Notes under the pieces: generated by a model
Seen by the model: the letters and a program-made list of their open reading frames with translations, nothing else
Database searches by the model: none
Told to the model about the DNA's origin: nothing
Part shown: positions 1 through 8,950 of the stretch, piece after piece
Position numbering within the stretch: position 1 is the first letter of the stretch
How the letters are laid out: each line of letters starts with the position of its first letter
Assembly (NCBI RefSeq): GCF_900142025.1
Contig: NZ_FQZM01000020.1
Location: 1 to 64,000 of the forward strand
Direction: 5' to 3'
Length of the DNA: 64,000 nt
Source: Desulfofundulus thermosubterraneus DSM 16057
GTDB taxonomy: Bacteria; Bacillota; Desulfotomaculia; Desulfotomaculales; Desulfovirgulaceae
Position numbers and translations under genes: made by a program

Positions 1-2
1 GC

Positions 3-155
3 CGCGCCCGGTACTGGGGGACCAGAAAGGTCGGCCTCCAGGCCTTTCTTACCGCCCTGGCCGTGAATCTGAAAAGATGGGTAAACATAACTCTCACCAA
101 GATAAAGGATAAGGTGAAGTTACCCACAGCCAGTACGGTCACAGTTTCAGCATGA
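3..155 (+). pseudogene. IS1182-type transposase, C-terminal end (cut by window edge)
   Basis: The frame starting at base 3 is open to a TGA at 153-155 and encodes the last 50 residues of a DDE transposase. The segment ARYWGTRKVGLQAFLTALAVN followed by LKRW is characteristic of the C-terminus of IS1182/IS4-like transposases, where the metal-binding core lies upstream. That core would lie outside the window, so whether the gene is intact cannot be judged. It sits directly beside a tnpB gene on the other strand, so the left edge of the window is an insertion-sequence cluster. Confidence 0.6.
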
Positions 156-351
156 CCGGTAGAGGGTTAGTCCGCCCTTTTTGGCCTGAAATGCTGGTAA
201 CACAAAGGATGAGGTGGCAATGGATACCAGCTAGGTACTGTTATTGGATAATCTAAACGCAAGTTGTTCCCAACGGCCTGGCAGTTTCTGTTATTTGCCA
301 GAGGTTGGGCTACTGGGTTATGGTTTTAATTGGGGTTTAGCGACTGTATCT

Positions 352-1383
352 TTAAGCGGCTCTTTTCGGCGCCAATACCTGCGGCCGCAGGTATTCCACT
401 TTCCCGGGCAGCTTACGGCCTTTAGTGAAATTTCCGTTCACAGCTTTGTCCAAAATGCCGCTGGCTCCCACCACATCCCGGTGAATCCCGGTGAACCCGC
501 AGGAAGCATTGCCGCACCGGTATACGCGCCCGGTTTGTCCGGTGTACTCCCCGCATACCGGGCAGGTACCGGAAGTGCCGCGCTCATCCACCGCTACCAG
601 CTCTATGCCGTGACGCTTGAGCTTGTATTCCAGCAAATCGCGCAACTTGCCGAAGGCCCACTGGCCCATGCGCTGGTTGTGGTGTCTGCCGCAGTCCCTT
701 TCGCGAACGCCTTCCGGGTTGCCGGTGTAAACCGTTTTAACGTTCCTTTCCAGACACCAGCGGACAGCCTGTGCGGAAATGCTGTGCAGGATATGTTCTA
801 TCCGCCGCTCGATCCAGTTGAGGAACCGGTACTTTTTAGCCAGGAGTTTCTTGCGCTTCCTGGAGCCGCTCGATGTTCTGGAGATAGCTCGTTGCAACTG
901 TCGCAGCACCTTGTTCCTTAACCGGTTGAGCGAACGAAGCAGCCTGCCGCTAATCACTAAAGCATCATCGCCGTCGGTAATGGTCAGGGCATGCACTTCG
1001 CCCGGGTCGATGGCCGCACAAACGTCGCCCTGAACTTTTAACAGGGCCGGTTTCTCCACCGTTACGTGCAGCCAGTATTGATTACGGTGCCAGACCAGTT
1101 GCGCTTGCAGGATTGCGGTGTTGGTAAGCCTTTTCGGGAGTTTTACAATCAACGGCTCTTTGCCCCAACCGTTGGAAAGTCTCAATATGCGCCCTTTATG
1201 GATAATGGCGGCTTCCTTCCAGATGACCGTGAAAAACCTTTTCCGGCGGTGAGGGTACCTCCAGTGGGTATTGCCTTGTTCGTGCAATTTCCTGGTACGC
1301 TCGCAGCACTCGAAATAAGTTTCCACCACAGCCTGCACCGATTGGGAGTGAAGGCAGTATAAAAGTGACTTTGCCGTCCTCAT
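352..1383 (-). CDS. tnpB: TnpB-family RNA-guided nuclease (IS200/IS605 OrfB)
   Basis: The product belongs to the TnpB family, RNA-guided DNA endonucleases of IS200/IS605 elements. The RuvC-like acidic residues are visible in AAIDPGEVHALT (first Asp), NPEGVRE (Glu) and HRDVVGA (last Asp). A zinc finger CPVC...CGNASC lies between the last two. At 343 residues it is somewhat shorter than typical TnpB (about 370-430), and the frame stays open for 25 codons upstream of the first ATG with no convincing ribosome site. The true start may therefore be further upstream, or the N-terminus may be lost. No tnpA gene is adjacent, so this is an orphan element. The roughly 110 bases beyond its stop (240-351) are where an omega RNA would lie. 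Confidence 0.85.
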   Translation of the reverse strand: MRTAKSLLYCLHSQSVQAVVETYFECCERTRKLHEQGNTHWRYPHRRKRFFTVIWKEAAIIHKGRILRLSNGWGKEPLIVKLPKRLTNTAILQAQLVWHRNQYWLHVTVEKPALLKVQGDVCAAIDPGEVHALTITDGDDALVISGRLLRSLNRLRNKVLRQLQRAISRTSSGSRKRKKLLAKKYRFLNWIERRIEHILHSISAQAVRWCLERNVKTVYTGNPEGVRERDCGRHHNQRMGQWAFGKLRDLLEYKLKRHGIELVAVDERGTSGTCPVCGEYTGQTGRVYRCGNASCGFTGIHRDVVGASGILDKAVNGNFTKGRKLPGKVEYLRPQVLAPKRAA

Positions 1384-1561
1384 CCTGGATGGGGAAATCC
1401 TGACGGGAGCGAAGCAGAACCAGCGGGGGGAACTGCTGGCCGTGGCTTCGGGCCTGGTCTACCGGCACTTATTCTTCCTCTTCGGGGTCAGGTTGTTTGG
1501 CGGCGTCTTATACGGGTTCTCTCTCATTAGCCTGCTGCCCGTTCGATGCGGTGGGGCTTAA
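1352..1561 (+). pseudogene. Unidentified ORF fragment opposite the tnpB start
   Basis: An open frame of about 69 codons ends at the TAA at 1559-1561. It reads as plausible protein: a polar stretch LTGAKQNQRGELLAVASGL followed by a hydrophobic stretch rich in Phe, Leu and Gly. It has no good start codon and begins within the tnpB start region, so it looks like the C-terminal piece of a gene interrupted by the insertion element. I do not recognise the family. It could equally be a chance frame in GC-rich DNA. Confidence 0.25.
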
Positions 1562-1736
1562 TTTGCTGGCTTTTCGGCTGTGGGCTAAATCGTAACTTGC
1601 CGCACCCCTGCTCCTGGAATTACCAAATCTCGTAATTTTTCCGCGGGGTAGCGGGGCTTGTTAAGTAGTTTACAGACGATTGAGGGACATTAAGTTAAGC
1701 TTTGATCATAAAGAACAATCTTCAGGAGGGAATGGT

Positions 1737-2303
1737 ATGCCCCAAAAAATTTTGTGCTGCGGCATTCTGGAAAAGGAATTGGAGCACGTCCTGCAAGGAA
1801 AAGAAGTTGAAATTCATTACTTGGAAGCGGGGCTCCACGTGGACTTCGACAAATTGGGAAAAGCCCTTGTGCAGGCCCTGGACGGCATGAACGAAGGCAA
1901 TGTCGCCGTTGTATTTGGCCTCCAGTGCCACCCGGAAATGGAGCGGATGGTGACCAGGAGGGGCGGTCGGGTCATCCGGGCCAAAAACTGCATTGAGATG
2001 CTACTGGGAGAACGGCTGGCCGAGCTGGATGCCGGGGGCCGCAACTTTTACCTGACAGCCGGCTGGCTGGAGAACTGGCGCAAGATATTTATAGAAGGTT
2101 TGAAATGGGACGAGATTGACGCCCGGCAGAATTTCGGTTATTGTGACCGTGTCCTGCTGCTGGACACCGGAATCACCCCTGTTGACGACGAGAAAATCCT
2201 GGAGTTCTTTGATTATACCCGGGTGCCCGTTGAAATACTGCCCATAGATTTGGAACATTTTCGCAGGGAAGTGGAAAAGCTTTTGGGAGAGGGGAAATTA
2301 TGA
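1737..2303 (+). CDS. DUF1638 domain protein
   Basis: The ATG at 1737 is preceded by CAGGAGGG at 5-6 bases spacing and is preferred over the upstream in-frame codon at 1680. The 188-residue product begins MPQKILCCGILEKELEHVL, the typical opening of DUF1638 proteins, with the Cys-Cys-Gly near the N-terminus and conserved blocks FGLQCHPEM and FYLTAGWLENW. DUF1638 proteins often occur beside corrinoid-dependent methyltransferases in anaerobes, but no such gene is next to this one. The biochemical role is unknown. The product is predicted cytosolic with no signal peptide. Immediately downstream lies a gene-poor stretch that may once have held a partner. Confidence 0.8.
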   Translation: MPQKILCCGILEKELEHVLQGKEVEIHYLEAGLHVDFDKLGKALVQALDGMNEGNVAVVFGLQCHPEMERMVTRRGGRVIRAKNCIEMLLGERLAELDAGGRNFYLTAGWLENWRKIFIEGLKWDEIDARQNFGYCDRVLLLDTGITPVDDEKILEFFDYTRVPVEILPIDLEHFRREVEKLLGEGKL

Positions 2304-2737
2304 AAAAGAGCTGAACTGGGAAAAGCTGGCTGAAGCCATGGAAGCCTGTTGAGAAAGTGTGACACTAAATGAATGATAAACAATCTGGTAAAACTCCAGC
2401 TGCCGGTGATGAAACATTTGTCCTAAAGATCATTTCGAAATTTAGCCGGGCAAATCCAGTTTATGGCCCTTCTGCTGTACGAAATCAAAGCCGGAACACC
2501 CCTGGGCAGGGTTCTGGTCGTGTTTTTAAATCTCTACCTGCATTCGGAGTACGCTGCGGGTAACAAAAGGGGAAATTTGAAGAATATTCCGATTAAAGTT
2601 CTTGCCGAAGCCGCCGCTTTACAACAGGGGATTGGCCGGCCGTCCCCTCCTGCCCGGTATCCCGTGGCACCGGCCGGGGGAAGACACCGGCCCAACCAGC
2701 ATGGTTCTTTCCGGTTTTGCTTCCAGGCCGGTCCGGC
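2304..2737. other. Gene-poor interval with ORF debris
   Basis: No convincing gene is present between the DUF1638 gene and the 3' end of the convergent mprF-like gene. Short plus-strand frames around 2463-2640 (opening MALLLYEIKAGTPLG) read like protein fragments, but lack a matching ribosome site and recognisable family. GC-rich inverted repeats near 2669-2690 might terminate the minus-strand operon, but no clear U-tract follows. Confidence 0.4.
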
Positions 2738-4420
2738 TCACACCAGCCGGCGTTTTTCCCGCCAGGCCCGCACGTAGCTCCACAGGCTGCCCCCGGCGTT
2801 GGCCGTGACCACGGCCATGGCAATTTTGGGCAGGAGCAGGGGATGGGGGTAAATCAGGTAGCGCGGTTCCCAGCGGGGGCCGTATTTTTCTTTAAACTGG
2901 CGCAGCCCTTTAAAACCGTAGAGCTGGTTGAAATGCTGGTAGAAGATGTACACGGCCCTTTCCTGCAGGCTGGCGCCGGGATGGTCGCCCACTCCTGCCA
3001 GGGGGCACAGCCCCAGGTTGAAGCTGTCGTACCCCTGTTCCTTAAAATATTCCATCAGGCGTACGAACAGCAGGTCAATCAGGCCGCTTTCTCCTTCCCG
3101 CCGGCGCATGAGATCTATGGTGCCTTCATTGCGCCTGTATTCCGGAATGATATTGGCGAAGGCCTGCACACGGCCCCGGGAATCCCTGACCACCATCACC
3201 GGGCAGGATCTGATATAGGCCGGGTCAAACCAGCCCAGGGAAAACCTTTTTTCACCGCCCTTTTGCAACCTCAACCAGTGATCGGAAACTTCTTTTAATT
3301 CCCTCAAAGTTTCTTCCCTTAACGGCGGCAGCAGAAGTTCGGTGGAATAACCCTTGCGCACCATGCGGTTTACCGTCTGCCTCAAGTTCTTCCGGCTGCT
3401 TCCGGCCAGGGTGAACGTGTGCAGGTCCACCACCGCCTCTTCGCCGATTTTTAAAAATTTATAACCGCAGGCCTGGTAGACGGGAAGGTAGTCGGGCAGA
3501 ACCTGGTAAAAGGCCGGGTGCCAGTCATTGTTCGCACAAAAGGCGGTAAATTCGTCTATGAGATGGGGGATATCGTCATCCGGTCCCACCGGGTCCCCCA
3601 GCACCACGGCCACATTGCCCACCAGCGCATAGGCCACAAAACTCCTCTGCGAGCGGCTGAAATGGTAAATCTTATCGGGCAGCAGGGTCAGGTGTACCAG
3701 GGAAGAGCGGCCGTACCTTTCCACGATGCCGGCCGCCCTTTTCCTCTCCGGCATGAGCACGGTTCGCCGGTAGACCACCGGGCGGAGCACCATGTACAGC
3801 CCGTAAAGCAAACCGCCCACCTGGATGATGGCCAGGGAATCCAGGAACCAGCGGGCCAGGCGGTTGGGGTGTTCCAGTTCCGGTGTGGCCAGCCAGGCCA
3901 GGTAGGCAATGGTTTGCCTGGAGGCTTCGGCCAGGTCGAAATGCTGGTGAAAGTACCTGTCCAGGAGGTAAAAACCGGATAACCCGTACAAGTACGTAAA
4001 CAGGGTGACACCGGCAAAAACGGCCAGGCCGTGGCGCACGGAAGGGGGATCGCTGGCGGCGGTGAAGTGGGGCTTTAAGGCCAGCAGCATCAATAAAATG
4101 CCCAGGTTAAATGCCGCCTGGCCGTAGTGCAGACCCCGCAGCAGGTTGGCGGCAGTGGAAATTGAAAACATGGCTACCGCGATGCGCCAGGCCTGCCGTT
4201 TGCGCCGTCCCAGGTTCCAGGAGAGGAACAATTGTACCGTCCCGGCAATAACGCTGGACAGCCAGCTTCCCCGCAGGACTATCCAGGGCAGGTAGTGCTT
4301 CAGCCAGATAAAACGGCCCGGGTGGTGAACGAGCCAGGCGGTTAAAATATTGCCCACGCCCGTCAAACCCACCAGGATGGCGACTAGAGAGTGCAAGTGC
4401 AGGTAACGGTTGCTCACCAC
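2738..4420 (-). CDS. MprF-like synthase half (DUF2156 aminoacyl-phosphatidylglycerol transferase)
   Basis: The 560-residue product has about six hydrophobic segments in residues 10-235 followed by a soluble DUF2156 domain (about 255-550). This is the architecture of the C-terminal half of MprF, which transfers Lys or Ala from aminoacyl-tRNA to phosphatidylglycerol. Family-like blocks include FVAYALVGNVAVVLGDPVG, FYQVLPDYLP, RQTVNRMVRKGY and FNLGLCPLAG. The upstream gene supplies the flippase half and overlaps it by 7 bases (start inside stop), so MprF is encoded here by two translationally coupled genes instead of one. The expected role is modification of membrane lipid charge and resistance to cationic peptides. 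The substrate amino acid cannot be read from sequence. Confidence 0.8.
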   Translation of the reverse strand: MVSNRYLHLHSLVAILVGLTGVGNILTAWLVHHPGRFIWLKHYLPWIVLRGSWLSSVIAGTVQLFLSWNLGRRKRQAWRIAVAMFSISTAANLLRGLHYGQAAFNLGILLMLLALKPHFTAASDPPSVRHGLAVFAGVTLFTYLYGLSGFYLLDRYFHQHFDLAEASRQTIAYLAWLATPELEHPNRLARWFLDSLAIIQVGGLLYGLYMVLRPVVYRRTVLMPERKRAAGIVERYGRSSLVHLTLLPDKIYHFSRSQRSFVAYALVGNVAVVLGDPVGPDDDIPHLIDEFTAFCANNDWHPAFYQVLPDYLPVYQACGYKFLKIGEEAVVDLHTFTLAGSSRKNLRQTVNRMVRKGYSTELLLPPLREETLRELKEVSDHWLRLQKGGEKRFSLGWFDPAYIRSCPVMVVRDSRGRVQAFANIIPEYRRNEGTIDLMRRREGESGLIDLLFVRLMEYFKEQGYDSFNLGLCPLAGVGDHPGASLQERAVYIFYQHFNQLYGFKGLRQFKEKYGPRWEPRYLIYPHPLLLPKIAMAVVTANAGGSLWSYVRAWREKRRLV

Positions 4421-5484
4421 CGGTTCACCGTCCGTTTAAAAAAGATAAAACCACCAATCATGGGCAGCCATAAACTCAACGCCCGGTAGATAAAAGTGAC
4501 CAGTACTGCCTGTTCCATGGGAATTCCCGTCGAGGTGTAGGCTGCGGTCATGGCTCCTTCCATCAGGCCCACTCCCTGGGGGGTGATGGAGACGATCATG
4601 AACAGCACCCCTACGGCGTAGCCGGTGATCAAACGGCCCGCGCCGGGACTCTGGCCGAAGGCCAGAAAAAGGGCCTGCAGTTGCATTAAACCTATCCCTT
4701 CCACCAGCAGGGCATGGGTTGCGGCCCGGAGAAGGGCCGGGCGGTTTTTGATCATGGCCTGCAGTGCGTCCGAGAGCCGACCGGTGATTTCCCCTGCTTT
4801 TTCCTCCCAGTGCTGGGCATGTCCTTCCAGTTTCCGGGACAGCCGGCCGGCGGTCCGGGCCAGGCGGCCGGCCAGGGTTACAAAGAGGGCCGGCATCCAT
4901 GCAAGCAGGAGCAGGAGCAAAAGAAGGGTGCCCAATCCGCCGGCCAGCACGGCAGTGGCCGCCAGTTCATAGGACTGAAGGTTACCCCGGCTGAAAAGAT
5001 AAAAAAGGGCCAGCAGCAATATAACCAGGAAAGCCAGGTAGTCGAAAATAAAGAAAATAACATTGGCCAGCGCCGCCCGGGCGGCATCCAGCCCCCGTCT
5101 TACGGCATCGTAAACCATCAGGCCCGTTCCGGAAATGGTTCCCCCCGGAACGACGGCCGAAACGAAAGCCGCAGACATGACCAGTTCCAGAAGACGGCCG
5201 AAGCCAACCGGGAGCCTGACCATCCGGTATACGGCATGGTATAGGGCGCTCTGGTTGATCAGGAAGACCACCTGCAAAAGGATGGCCGCAGCAATCCACC
5301 ACCACCTGCCCTGTTGCAGTGTGCGCCGGATTTCTGCCGCCTGCCCCAGGTGCAATGCCACGGCAGCGGCTGCAAAAAAGAGTATGGCCACAAAAGCCAC
5401 CCTGTGCGGGGAAAACAATGGTGAAAAATTCCCTGCCTGCCCGGTCATCTGATTGAACCCCCCGCCTGTAAGTATTTCAGTCAA
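4414..5484 (-). CDS. MprF-like flippase half (lysylphosphatidylglycerol synthase TM region)
   Basis: This 356-residue integral membrane protein of the LPG_synthase_TM (UPF0104) family corresponds to the N-terminal flippase domain of MprF. It shows the family pattern SAAFVSAVVPGGTISGTGLM in the first third, a polar cytoplasmic loop around residues 205-245, and VSITPQGVGLMEGAMTAAY near the C-terminus (the conserved P-x-G-[IV]-G-x-x-E block). Eight or so membrane segments are visible. It is the first gene of a two-gene operon and overlaps the synthase gene. The deacetylase gene diverges 194 bases away. Confidence 0.8.
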   Translation of the reverse strand: MTEILTGGGFNQMTGQAGNFSPLFSPHRVAFVAILFFAAAAVALHLGQAAEIRRTLQQGRWWWIAAAILLQVVFLINQSALYHAVYRMVRLPVGFGRLLELVMSAAFVSAVVPGGTISGTGLMVYDAVRRGLDAARAALANVIFFIFDYLAFLVILLLALFYLFSRGNLQSYELAATAVLAGGLGTLLLLLLLLAWMPALFVTLAGRLARTAGRLSRKLEGHAQHWEEKAGEITGRLSDALQAMIKNRPALLRAATHALLVEGIGLMQLQALFLAFGQSPGAGRLITGYAVGVLFMIVSITPQGVGLMEGAMTAAYTSTGIPMEQAVLVTFIYRALSLWLPMIGGFIFFKRTVNRW

Positions 5485-5678
5485 ACTGCTAAAAGGCCCC
5501 GGTGCTCCAAACCAGCGCAGTCCCGCCAGTTGCTCCGGGGCCGCCTGGCTTTTTAAGTGAATGGCTTGAAGTATTGGCTAAATTTCCAGCTCTTTTTTAG
5601 TTTAAGTAAAACGTCTCATATATACAATAGCATTTATACCATAGCATTACCGTAAATTTTCACAGCGGGTGACATATA

Positions 5679-6410
5679 ATGCCCAGAACAAGAATGATTC
5701 TTCCATTGTTAATGGTTATCATTTTCCTGGTGATCCCAGTGATGAAAGAGAGGGAAGTTATCGTCAGCTATGAAGGGCTGGCGGTGATCAGGCATGTAAC
5801 AACCAGCGAAAAGTTAATTGCCCTAACCTTTGATGATGGTCCCGACCCCCTCTATACTGCCAGGGTTCTGGCAGTTTTGGATAAATACAATGCCCGGGCC
5901 ACATTTTTTGTGCTGGGACTGCACGTACGGCAGTATCCCCACCTTGTGCGCCGGGAAATAGCAGCCGGTCATGAAGTCGGATTGCACGGCTACCGGCACG
6001 TCTTTCTGACCGGCCAACCTCTGTATGCCACCTTGAGGGATTTGAAACGTTCGGAAGAACTGGTTGTCCAGGCCACCGGTTACCGCCCGGTTTATTTCCG
6101 GCCGCCCTTCGGTTTTTATAATACAGCGGTGCTGCGGGCGGTGATGGCCAGGGGTTACCGGGTGGTTCTCTGGACGCCGGAAATGGATCCCCGGGATTAT
6201 ACCGATCCCGGGGCACGGGAAATTGCCCGGCGTGTAATAACCGGCGCCGGAAATGGAGACATTGTCCTGCTGCATGATCACGGCGGCGATCGCACTCAAA
6301 CAGTGCTGGCCCTGGAAGAGATCCTGCGTGTTCTTACCGCCAGGGGCTATAAATTTGTTACGCTGACGGAACTTCTGGAAAACGGTAAAAGCGGGAAGAT
6401 TCCCACATGA
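5679..6410 (+). CDS. Polysaccharide deacetylase (NodB domain), membrane anchored
   Basis: This 243-residue carbohydrate esterase family 4 protein has an N-terminal hydrophobic segment (residues 6-22), which puts the enzyme outside the membrane. NodB motifs are all visible: TFDDGPDP (motif 1, catalytic and metal Asp), HGYRH (motif 2, metal His pair), RPPFGFYN (motif 3), a Trp-Thr strand (LWTPEMDPRDY) and LLHDHGGDR (motif 5, catalytic His). The likely substrate is peptidoglycan or another N-acetylated surface glycan, and sporulation enzymes such as PdaA/PdaB share this build. The start has only a weak ribosome site. It is transcribed divergently from the mprF pair, another envelope-modification system. 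Confidence 0.85.
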   Translation: MPRTRMILPLLMVIIFLVIPVMKEREVIVSYEGLAVIRHVTTSEKLIALTFDDGPDPLYTARVLAVLDKYNARATFFVLGLHVRQYPHLVRREIAAGHEVGLHGYRHVFLTGQPLYATLRDLKRSEELVVQATGYRPVYFRPPFGFYNTAVLRAVMARGYRVVLWTPEMDPRDYTDPGAREIARRVITGAGNGDIVLLHDHGGDRTQTVLALEEILRVLTARGYKFVTLTELLENGKSGKIPT

Positions 6411-6638
6411 AATTCATTAAAGCATACCGGTAAATGGCCCGATCAGAACGGCAAGGCAGATCAGTGGATAAAAAAAAGCCGGCTGCCGCCGGTTTGATGA
6501 AGGATTTTGAGGGGTGAGGGAGAAGGGATCATTTCCACATTGTTCAATGAGGTGAGCCTGGTGGCCACTTCCACCGTGGGTATGCCGCCCAGACATTGAG
6601 TCAGGTTGCTGAGGAAATAAGAGAGGGGGGATGAATGC

Positions 6639-7130
6639 GTGAAATATCTTGTAAGCGCATGTCTGGCCGGGCATTCCTGCTCCTACGATGGATTGCCCCG
6701 GACCTGTGCAGTTGTGGAAAGGCTGGTCAGGGAAGGCCGGGCCATACCGGTATGCCCGGAGTGTCTGGGTGGGTTGCCCGTGCCGCGTCCGGCGTCGGAA
6801 ATACAGGGCGGTACGGGAGCGGACGTGCTGGAGGGGCAGGCGCGGGTGATCAACTGTAAGGGGGAGGATGTTACCGGGGCCTTCATCCGGGGAGCCCGGG
6901 CTACCCTGGAGATCGCCAGGAAACACGGTATACAGGCTGCCATTTTAAAGGCCCGGAGCCCTTCCTGCGGGTATGGCCGAATTTACGACGGGTCGTTTAG
7001 CGGGCAAGTAAAAGCGGGTCATGGAGTAACTGCGGCAATGCTGGTGAAATCTGGTTTTCAAGTATTTACAGAGGAAGATGTAAAAAAGGGGTTAGCCGGT
7101 GCACGGGGCGGTTTGGGTGAAAAAATGTAA
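6639..7130 (+). CDS. DUF523 domain protein
   Basis: The GTG at 6639 follows GAGGGGGG at suitable spacing and gives a 163-residue cytosolic protein. DUF523 hallmarks are present: the N-terminal VSACLAGHSCSYDG, the CPECLGGLPVPRPASEI block and ARSPSCGYGRIYDG with conserved cysteines. The conserved Cys positions suggest metal or iron-sulfur binding, but no function is established. The neighbouring gene downstream is an rRNA methyltransferase 31 bases away, so the two may be cotranscribed. Confidence 0.85.
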   Translation: MKYLVSACLAGHSCSYDGLPRTCAVVERLVREGRAIPVCPECLGGLPVPRPASEIQGGTGADVLEGQARVINCKGEDVTGAFIRGARATLEIARKHGIQAAILKARSPSCGYGRIYDGSFSGQVKAGHGVTAAMLVKSGFQVFTEEDVKKGLAGARGGLGEKM

Positions 7131-7161
7131 CGTATTGTTGAATTTTAGCTGGAGGATGACC

Positions 7162-8526
7162 ATGCCTGAGATACAACCCGGAGAGCAAATCATACTTGAG
7201 GTGGAAGATCTAAGCCATAGAGGTGAGGGAGTGGGTCGCTGGCAGGGGCGGGTGGTGTTTGTGCCCCTAGCCGTGCCCGGCGACCGGGTGCGGGCAACGG
7301 TGGTGGAGGTGAAGAAAAAATACCTGCAGGCCCGGCTGGAGGAAGTGCTGGTCCCCGGCCCTGCACGCTGTCGCCCCCGCTGCCCTTCTTTTGCCCGCTG
7401 CGGCGGCTGTCACGTTCAGCACCTGCCCTACGACTGCCAGTTGCAGTACAAAACCAAGCTGGTACGGGACAGCCTGGAGCGCATCGGCAAGTTAACAGGG
7501 GTAAAAGTTTTGCCCATTCTGGGAATGGACAACCCCTGGCACTACCGTAACAAGGTAAGGTTTCACGTGGTACACCGGGAAGGGAGGCTGGTTCTGGGGC
7601 TTTATGCTTCCGGTTCCCACGCTCTGGGGCACTGGATAGCAAGGGATGCCCTGTGTCACATTCTGGACGGGGAACTGAATAACCTGGCTCTTATAATTGA
7701 AAATCTATTGAACAAGTACCGGGAGGGCCTCCTGGATGGTTCCAAGTCCCTTCTTTCTCATGTCACCTTGCGCAAAGCCCTGATGACGGGAGAAACCATG
7801 GTGGTGCTGGCTGCCTTCAAGGACCACTGGCCCCGGCAGGAGGAACTGGCCGGCGAGCTGGCCGGCACCGGCCGGGTAACCACGGTCGTCCAGCAAAGAG
7901 CCGTTCTTCCGGACAGGGAGGTTGACACTGGACGGACAAGGACCCTCTATGGCAGGGGACACATAACCGATTACCTGGGCGGCCTTGTCTTTCGCCTTTC
8001 CGCCACTTCCTTTTACCAGGTCAACCCGGTGCAGACCAGGGTTTTGTATGAAAAAGTCACCGAGTACGCCGGTCTTACCGGGATGGAGCGGGTAGTGGAC
8101 GCCTACTGCGGCGTGGGCACCATTGCCCTTTTCCTGGCCCGGCAGGCCCGGGAGGTGCTTGGAGTGGAACTGTCCCCCCGGGCCGTGGCCGATGCCCAGC
8201 AAAATGCCCGGCTCAACAACCTGAACAACGTTTCCTTTCTCCGGGGAGCGGTGGAAAGACTCTTACCCCGGCTCTTTGACCGGGGTAGCGGCCCCGATGT
8301 GGTGGTCCTGGATCCTCCCCGGCGGGGATGCCACCGGTCCGTTCTGGAAACTCTCGCCCGTTACCCGGTGCCGCGGGTAGTCTACGTTTCCTGCGACCCG
8401 GGAACCCTGGCCCGGGACCTGGGCTTCCTGGCCGGGCACGGCTACCGGGTGGTGGAAGTCCAGCCGGTGGATATGTTCCCCCAGACCCACCATGTGGAGT
8501 GTTGTTGTTTGCTGACCAGTACTTAG
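7162..8526 (+). CDS. rlmD: 23S rRNA (uracil-5-)-methyltransferase, RlmD/RumA family
   Basis: The product of about 454 residues has a TRAM RNA-binding domain (about 1-60), then the four-cysteine iron-sulfur site (CRPRC...CGGC), and a C-terminal class I methyltransferase domain. SAM-binding motif VVDAYCGVGTIALFLA and the catalytic motifs LDPPRRGC and YVSCDPGTLARDL are intact; the Cys of the last motif is the nucleophile that attacks the uracil. The ATG at 7162 is chosen because GGAGG at 7151-7155 sits 6 bases upstream. The open frame extends back to 7099 and overlaps the preceding gene, but the upstream part does not look like protein. The exact uridine target (1939 or 747) is inferred only at family level. 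Confidence 0.88.
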   Translation: MPEIQPGEQIILEVEDLSHRGEGVGRWQGRVVFVPLAVPGDRVRATVVEVKKKYLQARLEEVLVPGPARCRPRCPSFARCGGCHVQHLPYDCQLQYKTKLVRDSLERIGKLTGVKVLPILGMDNPWHYRNKVRFHVVHREGRLVLGLYASGSHALGHWIARDALCHILDGELNNLALIIENLLNKYREGLLDGSKSLLSHVTLRKALMTGETMVVLAAFKDHWPRQEELAGELAGTGRVTTVVQQRAVLPDREVDTGRTRTLYGRGHITDYLGGLVFRLSATSFYQVNPVQTRVLYEKVTEYAGLTGMERVVDAYCGVGTIALFLARQAREVLGVELSPRAVADAQQNARLNNLNNVSFLRGAVERLLPRLFDRGSGPDVVVLDPPRRGCHRSVLETLARYPVPRVVYVSCDPGTLARDLGFLAGHGYRVVEVQPVDMFPQTHHVECCCLLTST

Positions 8527-8553
8527 GCCATAGCGAACGACCGGGCAGAGGGA

Positions 8554-8847
8554 ATGCGTGCGGTGTTTTCTGCAGACAACGGACTGGTGCGGGCAATTAT
8601 GGGTGATGAATTGAAGTTGGTAGAGGGTGTAACCTTGCATGTTTTGTCTCCCCGGCCGGCTTTGTTGCGTCTCATCCATGAGGGTGGGGTGATTGCCAGA
8701 GCCGCAAATGCCGCTGATATGGTAATAACTGTTTATAGGCCCGGGGCCTACCGGGCGGAAGTATTATTAAACACATACAGGGGTTTTAAGAAAGTTTGCA
8801 GACCGTGGATTTACAGCAACCCGATCTACGTCCTGGGGAATGGTTAG
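8554..8847 (+). pseudogene. C-terminal remnant of a PHP-domain phosphoesterase
   Basis: The last about 95 residues match the C-terminal beta-rich tail found in many Firmicute PHP-domain proteins, ending in the typical PWIYSNPIYVLG. The upstream PHP metal-binding domain, with its HxH and other His/Asp motifs, is absent: the rlmD stop lies only 27 bases before. The ATG at 8554 has no ribosome site. The gene was probably truncated by a deletion that removed its first two-thirds. A small stand-alone protein is possible but unlikely. Confidence 0.6.
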
Positions 8848-8950
8848 TCCCGCCGTAAAAAAGATTGCACGGTCACTGGTATCCCGGGATATACAGCCAG
8901 GTAAAGTGCGGATAAAGATATCCAACTTTATTGAGAGAGGTGATGGCGAT

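Noticed and set aside
244-921. 225-codon open frame on the plus strand
   Set aside because: Antisense to tnpB, whose RuvC-like motifs and zinc finger are intact.
6417-6638. Minus-strand hydrophobic frame ending PLICLAVLIGPFTGML and the nearby hairpin at 6466-6490
   Set aside because: The frame continues antisense through the DUF523 gene with no start signal; the hairpin has its U-tract on the strand without a gene.
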